Assembly (NCBI GenBank): GCA_022453515.1
Contig: JAJNNY010000059.1
Location: forward strand, 124,001-188,000
DNA: 64,000 nt
Direction: 5' to 3'
From: Astrocystis sublimbata
Taxonomy: Eukaryota > Ascomycota > Sordariomycetes > Xylariales > Xylariaceae
The notes below the pieces were generated by a model. The model had not been told where the DNA came from, did no database searches, and worked only from the letters and a program-made list of their open reading frames with translations. Numbering within the stretch: the first letter of the stretch is position 1; each line of letters starts with the position of its first letter. Shown here piece after piece: positions 46,507 through 57,905 of the stretch. A program made the translations under genes and the position numbers.

Positions 46507-47393
46507 GATGAAACGACAACCTAGTACGCAGCAACAGAGGAATGGCACTCATTTGAACGCAGCTTGACGATTCGATATTCAATTCAAACTTAGTTCCTCT
46601 TTTTGCCAGCTACAGTACAAGACGTAGCTTACTTGACCCGACCCATGAATATCAGCATGATCAAAAGAGAACGTTCAAGAGTCGATAAGAGGATTGGGTG
46701 GCTGCAGATTTGACATATATGCAAATCATCAACTACTAGTATACCCCATAGCTCAATCGGCATGAATCTTTTATGTGACGTGACGTACGTCAACGACGAT
46801 TATGAGACTTGATTAACATCTCACAATCCCGAGTAACAGTGAACTTGTTGACGCTTTGAGTAACGGATGGCTGAGAGAAATATGTGTTTAACACGAATAA
46901 TGATCGATAAGAAAAGACGCGAACACTTGTATCTGTGAGCATGTTAGTCCTGCATCAAGTTCGGTGTCACAGACGGCCTCCAACTCATATCGAGATTGAG
47001 CAAGTTTCATACCACTGTTTAAAAGGAAAGTAAAAACAGCTTTTGCTTGAGAATTTCACACATCCCGGTTTTATGGACGAGTTGATAGAGAGAGATGCTG
47101 TTATCTCATCGCGCAGTGTAATTGAGTTGGGAAGCTCGCCCAGCGAATTTGGCTTCCAGGTCGAATCGCTAGTGCCCTGTAACTGGAATTGAGTTGCGCT
47201 GGAACGGGCAGGTTCGGCTGTGGCGGCGCAGCACGTCGTCTTACAGTACTTCCTTTACAGGGGATCCCTTATTTTTTGTAATTGCGTTGACCCACCGTCC
47301 GTCCAAGAAACTCAAAGCAGTAAGCCTCACGCAGCGACCCGCGAAGATGACATCGAAACTACGGCATTCACTACCGGTGAGAGAAACACCACC
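46507..47393. other. Intergenic, no gene seen
   Basis: The left part is AT-rich. The right part is the leader of the DHCR24-like gene; the reading frame of that gene stays open from 47220, so a longer N-terminus cannot be excluded. Confidence 0.45.
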
Positions 47394-48905
47394 ATGGAGG
47401 CGCATAACCAGGCCGTGTCGGCCGTGTCCAGGCGACTGAAAGAGTTCTACGAGCGCCGGGACGCCTTCCGCGTCTACCACGGCTCCACCAACAGCACGCG
47501 CGCAATCTATAAGGACGGCGACAAGGTCATCGACACGAGCCAATTGGACCATGTGCTGGCCGTAGACAAGACCAAGAAGACGGCCCTGGTCGAGCCGAAT
47601 CTGCCCATGGACAGGCTCGTGGCTGCCACTCTCGAACATGGCCTCGTGCCGCTGGTCGTCATGGAGTTCCCCGGCATCACCGTCGGCGGCGGCTTCAGCG
47701 GCTCCGCCGGCGAGAGCAGCTCCGGGCGCCACGGCCCCTTCGACTCGACGGTCAACTCCATCGAGATCGTGATTCCGAACGGAGAGGTCCGGCGAGCCTC
47801 GAAGACGGAAAGCCCTGATCTCTTCTGGGGCGCCGCTTCGGCGTTCGGCACCGTCGGCATCGTCACGCTGCTCGAAGTCCAGCTGCAAGACGCCACCCAG
47901 TACGTGCAGCTGACGCACTATCCCGCCCACAGCTTCGCCGAGGCGTCGCAGAAGCTGCAGGAGCAAGTAGCGGACAAGTCCGTCGAGTTCGTCGACGGCA
48001 TCATCTTCTCGCCCACGAACATGGTCATCTGCGCCGGCAGTCTCGTCGACGCTCTGCCGTCCGGAGCCAAACCCAGGCGCTATCTCGGCCGGAAGGACCC
48101 GTGGTTCTACCTCGACGTGCAGAAACGCGCGATGAAATCCTCCTCGCCCGTCGTCGACTACGTGCCCTTGGTAGACTACCTGTTCCGCTGGGACCGCGGC
48201 GGGTTCTGGGTCGCGCGCTACGCCTACCGCTACTTCCTGACGCCCTTCAACCGCATCACGAGGTATCTTCTGGACTCCTTCATGCACGCGCGCGTCATGT
48301 ACCACGCCTTGCACAAGTCCGGCCTCTCGGACACGTACATCATCCAGGACGTGGGCGTGCCGTTTGAGAATGCAGAGCCGTTTTACAACTGGCTGCATGA
48401 GACGCTGCACATATACCCGCTGTGGCTCTGTCCGATCAGGGTGCGTCGATACGCGCCCAACGCGGCACACGGGCTGCACGCCGACTTCGCAGACCCCAGC
48501 ACCCCGGAATTGATGCTGAACTTCGGTGTCTGGGGTCCCGGTCCTACGGACTATGATGCGCTCGTGTGTCTTAACAGGCGGCTGGAGCACAAGGTTCATG
48601 AGCTCGGGGGTAACAAGACACTGTACGCGCAGGCGTATTATACCGAAGAGGAGTTCTGGCAGAGCTATAATAAGACGGCGTACGACACGGTGCGCAAACA
48701 GTACCACGCGGACCACCTGCCTAGTGTCTACGACAAGGTCAAGGTCGATGAGGCGGCCAAGAAGAGGCAGACGGAACAGACGCGGATGCCGGCTTTCTTG
48801 CGCCACACGCGACCTTTCCAGGGTCTCTATGGTGTTTACAAGGCCTGGCGTGGGGGTGATTATCTACTTCAGAAGTCTGCGCCGAGCAAGCCTAAGCAAG
48901 CATGA
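47394..48905 (+). CDS. DHCR24-like FAD-linked oxidoreductase, 503 aa
   Basis: I start at the ATG in CACCATGG (strong Kozak context) although the frame is open upstream to 47220. The N-terminal FAD_binding_4 (PCMH-type) domain has YHGSTNSTR, VEPNLPMDRLV, and FPGITVGGGFSGSAGESSS, aligned with the FAD-binding segment of human DHCR24. Later segments such as DPWFYLDVQKR, YIIQDVGVPF and HIYPLWLCPIRV also follow DHCR24 along its length. That family reduces the sterol side-chain C24 double bond with NADPH. There is no N-terminal membrane helix from this start, unlike the animal enzyme. Fungi make ergosterol without a C24(25) reductase, so the true substrate is uncertain. Confidence 0.88.
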   Translation: MEAHNQAVSAVSRRLKEFYERRDAFRVYHGSTNSTRAIYKDGDKVIDTSQLDHVLAVDKTKKTALVEPNLPMDRLVAATLEHGLVPLVVMEFPGITVGGGFSGSAGESSSGRHGPFDSTVNSIEIVIPNGEVRRASKTESPDLFWGAASAFGTVGIVTLLEVQLQDATQYVQLTHYPAHSFAEASQKLQEQVADKSVEFVDGIIFSPTNMVICAGSLVDALPSGAKPRRYLGRKDPWFYLDVQKRAMKSSSPVVDYVPLVDYLFRWDRGGFWVARYAYRYFLTPFNRITRYLLDSFMHARVMYHALHKSGLSDTYIIQDVGVPFENAEPFYNWLHETLHIYPLWLCPIRVRRYAPNAAHGLHADFADPSTPELMLNFGVWGPGPTDYDALVCLNRRLEHKVHELGGNKTLYAQAYYTEEEFWQSYNKTAYDTVRKQYHADHLPSVYDKVKVDEAAKKRQTEQTRMPAFLRHTRPFQGLYGVYKAWRGGDYLLQKSAPSKPKQA

Positions 48906-49110
48906 TTTATGCTACAGAGCTTATGGCATTGCCTTGTTTTGTCTTGCCTTGTTACTTGTATTACCTTTTTCACCGAGAAGAGGGATTGGTTTTGCACTTT
49001 TACTTGTGTTTATTGGCTACTTTATTCATACCCAACTATCATTATGTATCATAAGCGGCGTAATTGTACCAATTGTTTCATCATTGCTCATTCCGAGCCA
49101 CTCGCAGCCT

Positions 49111-50601
49111 CTACGAGCGCTTGACGACGTAGACACCACGCTCGATGGTGTTGATGACAATGTAGCCGGACTCGAAGTACGGGTAGTGGCTCCAGGTGCC
49201 GACGAACTCGATGATACCGCCGTCGGTCTCCTCGTCGTCCTCGGGGTAGATGTCGAAGTGAGCAATCTCCTTGACGCCCTTGCCCGTGGGGTCCTCGTTG
49301 ATGGAGGAGATGTCGAGGATGTGGAGACCGCCGCCGTAGTTGCTCTGGTAGGCGAAGTCGCCGTTGATGAACTGGTTGTGGTCGATGCCCCGGACCTGGG
49401 CGCTGTAGTAGCCGGTCTGCTTGGGCGCCTCGAGCGACGAGATGTCCCAGATGTAGGTGATGGGGAAGCCGGCGGCTCCGGGCCCGACCTTGTCGTACTC
49501 GTCGTACTCGTCGTCGAGGACAAGGTACTTCTGCCATTTGGTGTCGAGGACCCAGCCCTGGTGGGTGTAGGCGGCGCCCTCGTACGAGGTGCGGGAGATG
49601 ATCTTGGCGTTGGCCTTGTCCGTCACGTTGTAGATGGTCAGGGTGTCCTCGTTGTAGCCGTAGCAGATATCGGTACCTTCGTACTTGGTGTCGGGGCCGT
49701 GGTACACGAGGCATTGTGCGTCGTGGACGTAGCCGTCGTTGGCGGCACAGCCGGGAGACTTGAGGTTCTCCATGTCGGTCAGATCGATGAAGATCAGACC
49801 GGACGCGCACTTGTCGGTGCGCGGCATGGCGCCGGAAGCAACGGCGTAGTTCTTCTCCTCGTTCACCTGGACGGTGTGCGAGCGGCCGATGGGGAGCTCG
49901 CCGTAGTGGAATGCATCGGCATCGGTGAAGGTGACGGGCTTGGCAGGGTCGATGGTGAGCAGCTTCGACATGTCGAAGAACTGCACGCCGTGGTTGACGG
50001 CTTCGCTACCAATGACCATGTAGTTCTTGTAGCCCTTCATCTCACGCCATAGCGAGGGCTGGGCCTCGCTGTATTGTGGGAGACGGCCCAGGTAGGAGAG
50101 CTTGCCGTCTTTGGTGATCTCCATGAAAGCGGAACCATCAGACTGTCCGACGGCCATGAATTCACGGCCATCGGGACTGGTCCATCCCCACGAGCCAGCA
50201 CCCTCGCCAGTTGGGCTGCCCAGGTCGGCGTGCGACTGGAAGTCGTAGAGGTCGAGGCCACTGCAGTTGAATGTGTACAGAGGGTTGCCGGCCTCGAGCT
50301 CAGCGAGCCCGTTGGCGCAGGGGACAAAGGCGACGTCAGCAGCCATGGACTTGTACTGCTTGGAGTCGAAGATTCCTTGTTCTCTTCGGCCTGCCCAGAA
50401 CGACTATTCGGACTTGTCAGCATTGTAACGATCGTCAGGTCAAAGATGGAGGTTTTGTACCTCCTTGTGGTTCATGATCTCCTCGTGTCGGAGACCACTC
50501 TGGTAGACAGTCCGGCTCAGCTCTTCGTCAACAGGCATCTCCTTGGCCAGGGCCAGGTTGACGAAGGCCGCGATAGCGGCGGCATTGATAGAGCTCTTCA
50601 T
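49111..50601 (-). CDS. Secreted choice-of-anchor-B family protein, 2 exons, 477 aa
   Basis: Exons on the minus strand are 50601-50461 and 50403-49111, with a 57-bp intron. The start MKSSINAAAIAAFVNLALA is a classic signal peptide with cleavage expected near residue 19-20. The body is a beta-propeller-like sequence with LVIVD-type repeats: IFIDLTDMENL, TYIWDISSLEAP and LHILDISSINED, each near a His/Asp-rich segment. This fits the choice-of-anchor-B domain family, secreted proteins of unknown function in fungi and bacteria. A TATAAAAG box lies about 100 bp upstream. Role outside the cell is unknown. Confidence 0.88.
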
Positions 50602-50699
50602 CTTTGCTGGGAGATCAACAAGTCAACAAGTGCTGGATTGCTGATGTTCACGACTCCTGCAAAGCCGTGTCTTGGAGAATTCAGGAGAGGCCGCCGCAG

Positions 50700-50707
50700 C
50701 TTTTATA
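50700..50707 (-). promoter_or_regulatory. TATA box of the choice-of-anchor-B gene
   Basis: TATAAAAG on the minus strand lies 99 bp before the ATG at 50601, suitable for an inducible secreted-protein promoter. Confidence 0.6.
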
Positions 50708-53167
50708 CACGCCCATAGAGTCTATCTCCATCTCCAAGGCTCTCCAACACCGAGCGATTCATGGTCACATTCTGCGTTGTCGCTTGGCCCAACCATGGGA
50801 GAGAACCTGGTACGGATGCAGGCAAATGCAAAAGTGCCTGTAAAGAGCGGTCTCTGGAAGCAACCCTAGACCACAACACGCAGGTCCTCGTGTCTTGGCT
50901 TGAACTCCAACCCTGTCCTATAGGGTTCAGTGTATTGTAATCTAGACCTCAGTGGTTGAGGGCTATCGCACACTAATATCGGAGTCGTATCTATGCCGCA
51001 CCAAAGAGGTAGGTCAATATCGCGACAAGCTTTATAAATCATGATAGAATGGTAACGCGGCAAGTGATCTGCGTTGCGCTCTTGGCCTGATCTTGGCGGT
51101 CATTGCGCCCCTTCGTTTGCCGCGTTCTGATTTGCAGGCTGGGGTCAAGACCACTCGCCAGAGTGTGTTCGTTAAGACATGTTAAGCCAACCACCTCCAG
51201 GCACCCGTCGAGCTGCCCAATTGGTCGTATATTCCGGGGACGATAGAGAAGTTGCACTCACAGCTTCACGAGAGCGAGGCGAGTGGCTTGGGAAATGCCG
51301 GCGCTACTCCAAGCGCCCCGATGCCAAGATTCCCATTGTGTACAGCAAAACGGCTTACAAACACTGTATATGTAATGCAGCTGTCGTGACAGGTCACGCG
51401 ATCGTGGGTGGGTGCGGCTAAATGCTCTCTCGTTGCCATCTCCAGGGACTCGTGCTGTGCAACAGCTTGATAGAGGTTATTGCTGTTGATGACGGAACGT
51501 CTCAGCTCAGAGCCTCCATCAGACGCGGCAATAGGGCTGAAAACATCGAGGTTGCTGATCGTAGCTGAACAAGGCCTCGTCTCGTGTACAAGCAGGCATG
51601 GAATGTCTGGAAGGTGCCGAGCAGAGGGACATCTCGTAGGCATGCAATGCACATCTCATCCGTGTGCTGTGGGCGAATGCTACGGCAGCAGCAGAAGATA
51701 ACGGGAGATAGGCATGTCCTGCAAGCGTTGTGCTGCAGAGTCGAACAGAGCATTTCGGGAAGTTCGCCCGTAATGGCAATGCTGCTGTTCATCGCTTGGC
51801 GTTGCGTTGTCCTTAGATGGCGACATTATTGCCCAATATGGTCTCTCCATGGTCCTCCAGATACGAGCGGGCGCCTATCTTGGGTATCTACAGTACCCGC
51901 CGAGCCGCCTCACATATGTTGTTGTTGATGCGAGTTTGAGAATCGCATCGACAGGCTCGTATCAGTGCCTCAACAACTGCCCTGGCTTTGCCCCAAACCC
52001 ATGTGCTTGGCAGAACGTGGGGCTTGGAGCGACTGCATCGATGCCGGTTATTCCGCTTACTGCCGGTAAACTTGGTCCGGATAGAAGCGCAACATTGTCG
52101 TTATGTACAATGCAGATTGCTAAGGTAGATCGAGGGTGTGGCTCGTGTGGCAAGTTCAAGTTCATGGAGAACACCGCATTTGATATGAACAACCACTCTT
52201 TCGCTAGCAGCATGTGTGGGGGAGGGGGATTAGACCTTCCAAGGCGAGCAAGGTTCTCACCGACCTTACCAGGCGAGACAAGGGAGCCAGGTCCCCAGGT
52301 AGGTTAGGTAATCCTTGTGATTTGTTTATTTGGTAACACACTGACCATCACGCACTTTTCGATAACTATGTGGGATAGAAAAAAGGCCGAGCTGAGTCTG
52401 CACGCGATTCCTTATGTCAAGGCGACTTCGTCTTCTACTGAGCGTACGAGAGCGTATACGCACGCATACCTCGGCATACTTAGTAGTATTGATGCGTGAA
52501 GTGGACTTGCCGAGGGATCAGAACAGGGTTGTTCAGCAGCCGGACTTTATATAATGCGATCAACCAATGATGATCATTTCGTACCTGACGGCCACCGGCG
52601 ACATGTTGGCATTTGAAGAGGAAAAGGAAATGTGATGGAAGCTTTGCGCACATCAATCCTGAAACGTGAGCGTCAGTGCGACTTCACAGTCTAAGCCACA
52701 CTTGCGCGATGTTAGCGCATCATAGTGTCCTTAGTGATACTACTTGATCGTGTGTGCGTGTCTCGTCCATGTTGCCCGTCGCATCTTGCCTGCCATACTG
52801 GAGGTTGATTTACCTGATAGCCGGCGAAAACAATCATGGGGCGCTTATGAAGTCATCCTGGTTGAACAAACACGTTGTTGACAATCAGGTTGGGGCATAA
52901 CTAGATGATGGCAATTCGTGTACAGACTGCAACGATCTCTACTATCGTCCAATTGTTTCGTTGTGTAGAGTGGCTTGCGTGACGCTAGATGTTGCAGGTT
53001 GGGTGAGCCGGCGTGAACCTGAGGCACGAAGCCATAGCCCCTGGATCTGCGTATGAGTAGTATACACGTAGGCCTTCTGGAAAGACCTCAAAATCAGGAG
53101 AAATTAGTCTTTGAACGAATAAACAAACCTTATTTCCCCATTTGATGTTTCCTTTCGTTGATTCAGC
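50708..53167. other. Intergenic, about 2.5 kb, no gene accepted
   Basis: Several frames of 80-166 codons occur on both strands (the longest at 51807-52307), but they overlap each other, lack domains and show no splice-supported extension. The right end carries the promoter of the UstYa-like gene. Confidence 0.5.
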
Positions 53168-54132
53168 ATGGCGAAAAGCGAGAGCAGCAACAACCGCCAG
53201 CGCGATTTCCGCGCCGATGACAGTGTTTCGGACGCCGAGGTAGACGACCTTTTGAACGAAATGGATTACCGGCAGACGGCACCACAATCGAGAAGAGCGC
53301 GATACCTCGCTGCATTCAGGTCGCATCGGTGGTTTGTGGACACATTCCTTCTCTTGGTCATTGTGGCCCTCCTATTGCAAAGGGGATGGACATCGCAGCC
53401 CACACCCCAAAAATATCAAGGAAACGGCGATATCACAGGATATGCACCCCAGTGTATGCACAATACCCAGTGTCCTGCTTTCTAGTTTTGCTGACTATTG
53501 TTATATGGCAGTCTCGCAACGGCTGACCAGGTTCTCTCCTGACCCGCGCTTCGTTCCCGACAACACATCCGAGTTCTTCTCCGAGAAAACGAAGAAGAGT
53601 TGGCTCGGCATTGTACCGAGTATGCCGAGCGCCCATTGCCTTTCTCTTGAGAGGAGTATGTCACTAACACTCGAATGAACAGAGGGCCTCGGATACCTAG
53701 AAGTAGAAGATCCCGAGCAATACGAATTCATGCCAAATAGGCTCAAGTCGTTCGAAGAGTTCGTGGTGACGACATCGATGACCCATCAATTACATTGCCT
53801 GGTATTCCTCCCTGACTTGCCCCTATAGCTCGAGAAGGAGCCGATGTGCTGACTGTGTCTGGTAGTATGCTATCGCAGAGGCGTATTCGATACTTTCGTC
53901 CAACTCAACTCGGGCACCGTCGCAGGAGCCCTGGCATCTGACACACTGCTTTGACTACCTACGGCAATCGATCATGTGCTGCGGCGATGTCGCGGTCGAA
54001 GGCCAGCAGACAACATTCCCGGAAGGCCATGATGGTAGTGATGGTTGGGATGCGACGCACGTGTGCAAGGACTACGACGAAGTGATGGCGCATCTCTTAG
54101 ATCATAGGGCGAACAACGAGGTCTGGATCTGA
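53168..54132 (+). CDS. DUF3328 (UstYa-like) protein, 4 exons, 259 aa
   Basis: Exons are 53168-53453, 53512-53619, 53683-53801 and 53866-54132, which give 260 codons with consistent phases. A hydrophilic N-terminus is followed by one membrane helix (DTFLLLVIVALLLQ, about residues 58-75). The lumenal part has both HXXHC motifs of the family: HQLHC and HLTHC. UstYa-type proteins act in oxidative macrocyclisation or chlorination in fungal RiPP and other secondary-metabolite clusters. No RiPP precursor with repeated cores and no cluster enzymes are visible nearby, so this looks like a solitary copy. Confidence 0.9.
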
Positions 54133-54508
54133 GACAAAGGATTGTAGGCATGTTCGCAACTTTGGTTTTCGAACTGGTCATGGAAAGAAATAAGGTTGAG
54201 ACAGGGAAAGGCAAGTTCATATAGTGCATGGTTGCAGCCTATTCATCCAGTTCTTCCTACTTGCATCTAATATCAGTTGCTGGGCTAGCTTCTTTCAATA
54301 TCCAATACACTAGTCACAGACCAACACCTTGTAACCAGTTAGCCTCGCATGAATGCCTCCTTTGCCTCTTACCTGGCAACGAATTAGGCACCTGGCTTGC
54401 CTGGGTATAAATCTCTGCTCTCCTCACCTTCATCAATTCTCTATTCCAATTTCCCCATGCAACTCCATTCTACTCACTCTCCACACCTAAACAAATCAGC
54501 ACTTCATC
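54133..54508. promoter_or_regulatory. Promoter of the small coiled-coil gene, TATAAA at 54406-54411
   Basis: A TATAAA box about 98 bp before the ATG at 54509 is followed by a C/T-rich leader, the usual layout of a well-expressed fungal gene. Confidence 0.5.
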
Positions 54509-54805
54509 ATGGCTGCGAACATGGATCAAGCCCAACCTGACTCCCAAGATTGGGCCGAGCACTTGAGTGCTGAGGTTCGTCATCATATATCCAAGGCCAT
54601 TGACAAGGAGTTGAAGCATTTCGACATTGCCTACAGCCACCTGCATGCTCAACACAGTGATCTGATTATTCAAGGCGGTTCAACGTATTCGGAAGTTCGT
54701 GAACTGGCGACTAGAGTTGACCAGCTTGAATCTGCTGTCACCACCCAGGCAACCCAACTGCGCAAACTGAAGACTTCCCTTGAAACTCTCATGGCAGCCA
54801 TGTAA
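54509..54805 (+). CDS. Small coiled-coil protein, 98 aa
   Basis: The frame starts in a good context after a TATA box and C/T-rich leader. The sequence is hydrophilic, with a helix in residues 20-60 and a heptad Leu/Val pattern from about 66 to 95 (RELATRVDQLESAV...LRKLKTSLETL), which predicts a short coiled coil. No signal peptide or membrane segment. The family is not recognised. It starts 376 bp after the stop of the UstYa-like gene on the same strand, but it has no repeated core peptides of a RiPP precursor. Confidence 0.6.
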   Translation: MAANMDQAQPDSQDWAEHLSAEVRHHISKAIDKELKHFDIAYSHLHAQHSDLIIQGGSTYSEVRELATRVDQLESAVTTQATQLRKLKTSLETLMAAM

Positions 54806-55959
54806 GATTACGACCCAAGTGCTCAGTTCAGTACCAGCTAACAGTGAAGCCGGGACCATAACTCGCAAGCGCGTGTACAAAACAGCGCCAATTCGGTACC
54901 ATCTTCTTTACGCCAGTCTGAGAATACTACTACACATGAAGAGGACCCACTCCCGGCCCTTCCCCCAGCGTGAGATGTTCTTGAAAAGGTATGTTAAAAT
55001 TGTGTGCTTCTACCTCAAGTCTGCTGCTAACTCGATTGAAACTGCAGTTGGGATATTCCGTCGCTTGGCAGACATTACCTGTTGGTAACGCACGACAGAA
55101 AGGCACCAGTTGGAGGGATACATCTGTACCAATACTAGAATGGAGGTAGTATTGTAGCCGGGAAGGATACAGTGTATCAGGGCATTGAGGATCATACCTT
55201 TAGATTTCTGGGATAATGGTATGTGTTGGCGACAGTCTGTGGGTTTTTGACCCAGGTCCAGGTCTATGGGGAACGCTTGGGAGCCTTCTTGTTTTCATCG
55301 GAGTTGAGCACATCACCCAACAGTCTCGCACAGCAAGACTATCCCCCCCCCCTCATAGAGTCAAAACTGTCTCACGTATCCCACTTGATTAGCATCTCTT
55401 TTTCGGAGAGACCCAGCTTCTAGATCATGAGCAACTATTCACTCTAAACTAGACCGCAGGAAGAGCAAAGTGATGAAACCTTAATTGTCCAACATGTGAT
55501 ATGAGATAATATGTTTAATTAAAAGTGAATTCAATTGCCAGGGACCGCCAGCTTATGAACACGCAGTACCATGTTTAGCCTCGAGCAACTTCACTTGCTG
55601 GGGATCATCAAGCACAACTAACCCAATGGAGAACGCATGCCACAGCTACTATGAAAGATTTTAAACCTCCGATTAAGCATAGATGATGTAGCTGATTCGT
55701 GGACACCTTGCTGAATTGTGTAGGATACGCTTGCGTTGTTCCAATTTCGAGGGTTCATGTACCTATGTACTTCATGGCGTGGCGGCACTGGTGCCACTGT
55801 GGCTGGGGAATAGCAGGATGCAGCGTGCTGCAGGCACTGTATGTAACGCACTGTCTTCATATCAAAATTCTGGCGAGATAAGAAAGCCCTACTGCCAAGA
55901 TTTGCGGCGATAAGAATCTGCCCCACCTTTTGGCTGCCACCAAACCAAATATCCAGGCT
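54806..55959. other. Intergenic, no gene seen
   Basis: This spans from the coiled-coil gene to the eS19 promoter. No frame has coding support. Confidence 0.5.
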
Positions 55960-56121
55960 TGTCCAAGGTTGCTTGCTTCACAGACTCAGACTTCATCTTC
56001 ATCGCCACTTCTCGTCCTTCGCAGTCCTTAACACTCGCACCGGCAACCCGCGCTTCCGCCTGACTGCTCTCAATCCTCAATCTTCTTAACCGAGCAAAAC
56101 CCCCCCAAAATCGCCGTCAAG
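55960..56121 (+). promoter_or_regulatory. C/T-rich leader of the eS19 gene
   Basis: A dense pyrimidine-rich region runs up to the ATG, as is common for highly expressed fungal ribosomal-protein genes. Confidence 0.4.
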
Positions 56122-57418
56122 ATGACTGGAGGGATCAGTGTCCGAGAGTGAGCCTCCCGTTTTTCGTCAATTTTTCCGTTTTTTTCGTCAATTCTTTTAT
56201 ATATAAGTTATAATTCTAACACAAAACCGTAGTGTCGATGCTGTAAGGGCTCCCCGTGCCTCCGCTGTCGAATCCTGAGACGACCTCGCGCCCGCCCGCC
56301 ATCCAGACACTTCACCCTTCGAGATGCATCGACGTGGCGCTTCGGCTGGACTGCGCATCACTTCACACACATCGTCGGGAGCAGGCGCGAGGGAATCGAA
56401 AGATTTCTGTTGACGGATTCATTGCTGACGATTCTGGTGTATAAAGCACAAGTTCATCGCGACCTACTCTCAGTGTACGTGTCCCCCACACCTGGAAGGG
56501 GCACGCGCTGCAATACTATCGTAGTCTCGTTGCGTTACTGACAGTGGATTATAGTCTTGAAGCGTCAGGGTAAGCTCGCCGTTCCCGGCTGGGTTGACAC
56601 CGTCAAGACTGGTGTCTCTCGTGAGCTGTGAGTATCTACCTCTTTCCCTGGTCCCTCTCCGCCGAGATTGTTGTTGTATGCGACAACATTGTCTTTGGTC
56701 AATTCACCCACTATCAGAGGAATGAATACTGACTCGTTCATGCAGCCCTCCCCAGGTTAGTGACACTCGGCCCATCAATCCGGCACAGCACGCTCGCATT
56801 CTCCGGTCCTTGGGATCTTTCTTCGGCCAAGGCCTATCGCATTTCTCTCTCTACAACCATGTACGGTCCTGATTTTGCTCTGTGCTTACAATACAATAGT
56901 CTGAGGACTGGTTCTACGTCCGCGCCGCTGCCGTGGCTCGTCAGTATGTTACTTCTACGTCTGTTGTTTTGATACCACAATAACTAACAGCGCGCAGTGT
57001 CTACATGAGAAAGACCGTTGGTGTGTAAGTAATTTGCCGCCATTCCTGGTGCTTGTTGGACAAGTGTTACTGCTTGTCATGGGCCAGCGACGATCCATCG
57101 AACAAATCATTCTGACATTGAGAAGTGGCCGTCTGCGCAAGACCCACGGTACCGCCAAGAACCGTGGTACTCGCCCCAGCCACCACGTCAATGCCTCTGG
57201 CTCCGTCGACCGCAAGGTCCTCCAGGCTCTTGAGAAGATCGGAGTCGTTGAGATAGATGAGGAGAAGGGTGGCCGCCGTATCACACAGTCGGGACAGCGT
57301 GATCTTGACCGTAAGGCTACTGTAAATCCATCCGCACATGTGACTGTACTAACATCCATCAGGTATCGCCCAGACTTGCGCTGAGGCTGAGGAGGAGGAG
57401 GAGGAGGATGACGAGTAA
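56122..57418 (+). CDS. RPS19: Ribosomal protein eS19, 9 exons, 152 aa
   Basis: Exons are 56122-56147, 56233-56242, 56447-56474, 56555-56627, 56746-56755, 56900-56943, 56998-57024, 57126-57310 and 57363-57418; phases agree and total 153 codons including stop. The protein starts MTGGISVRDVDAHKF and continues through GKLAVPGWVDTVKTG, LPPQSEDWFYVRAAAVARHVYM, GRLRKTHGTAKNRG, the SGSVDRKVLQALEKIG region and an acidic tail, all family hallmarks. eS19 belongs to the 40S head and is needed for 18S rRNA maturation. Two exons are only 10 nt long, so automated gene models are likely to miss them. Confidence 0.95.
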
Positions 57419-57905
57419 ACTTGTCATCAAGTCTGAATTAAACAAACATGGTCTTCTACGGGATAGGTAGCTTAGGGAACGGCGTCTGAAAAGGGTCTGA
57501 TATCAATTGATGGCGAATTAATTCGCATTTGTGAAAATATCACCTTGGGGCCTAGTTCTCCTACGACTTATCTTCACAATTGTCCCAACATGACGTTACA
57601 AAATGGTCCGTAGTTTTGTTATTCTACTCCCTCATCCCAGCTGCACCACACACATGGAAACAAAATGTCAAAAGGTACAAATGCCCTATGCGAACAAAAC
57701 GTATCCCTCGCGTGATTCGGATCTGATGTACAACATCTCTACGTGCCTTTCCTTTCCCAATATCCATAAGTATCGCCTTCTTCAGCCGCGATAGCCCAGC
57801 ATGCCCGGCCGAGGTCTGCGACCTGCAATCCAGCCCCTGGTGCCGCGATACAGGTCACCCACATGTCTTCAGACTGTGGCTTCTTCACTGCCTCCTACAC
57901 CACTC
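57419..57905. other. Intergenic between convergent genes
   Basis: This should hold the 3' UTRs of eS19 and the convergent membrane-protein gene. No further feature is seen. Confidence 0.5.

Noticed and set aside
47241..48806. 521-codon minus-strand frame
   Set aside because: It is exactly antisense to the DHCR24-like gene, has no domain and arises from the G/C-rich third positions of that gene.
48526..50052. 508-codon plus-strand frame
   Set aside because: It overlaps the end of the DHCR24-like gene out of frame and is then antisense to the choice-of-anchor-B gene; the Val/Leu/Asp-rich protein matches nothing.
51807..52307. 166-codon plus-strand frame
   Set aside because: No domain, no signal peptide that fits, overlapping rival frames and no promoter-like leader.
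47394..54805. A secondary-metabolite cluster made of the DHCR24-like, choice-of-anchor-B and UstYa-like genes
   Set aside because: No core synthase, precursor peptide, transporter or regulator is present, and the spacing includes 2.5 kb of non-coding DNA.
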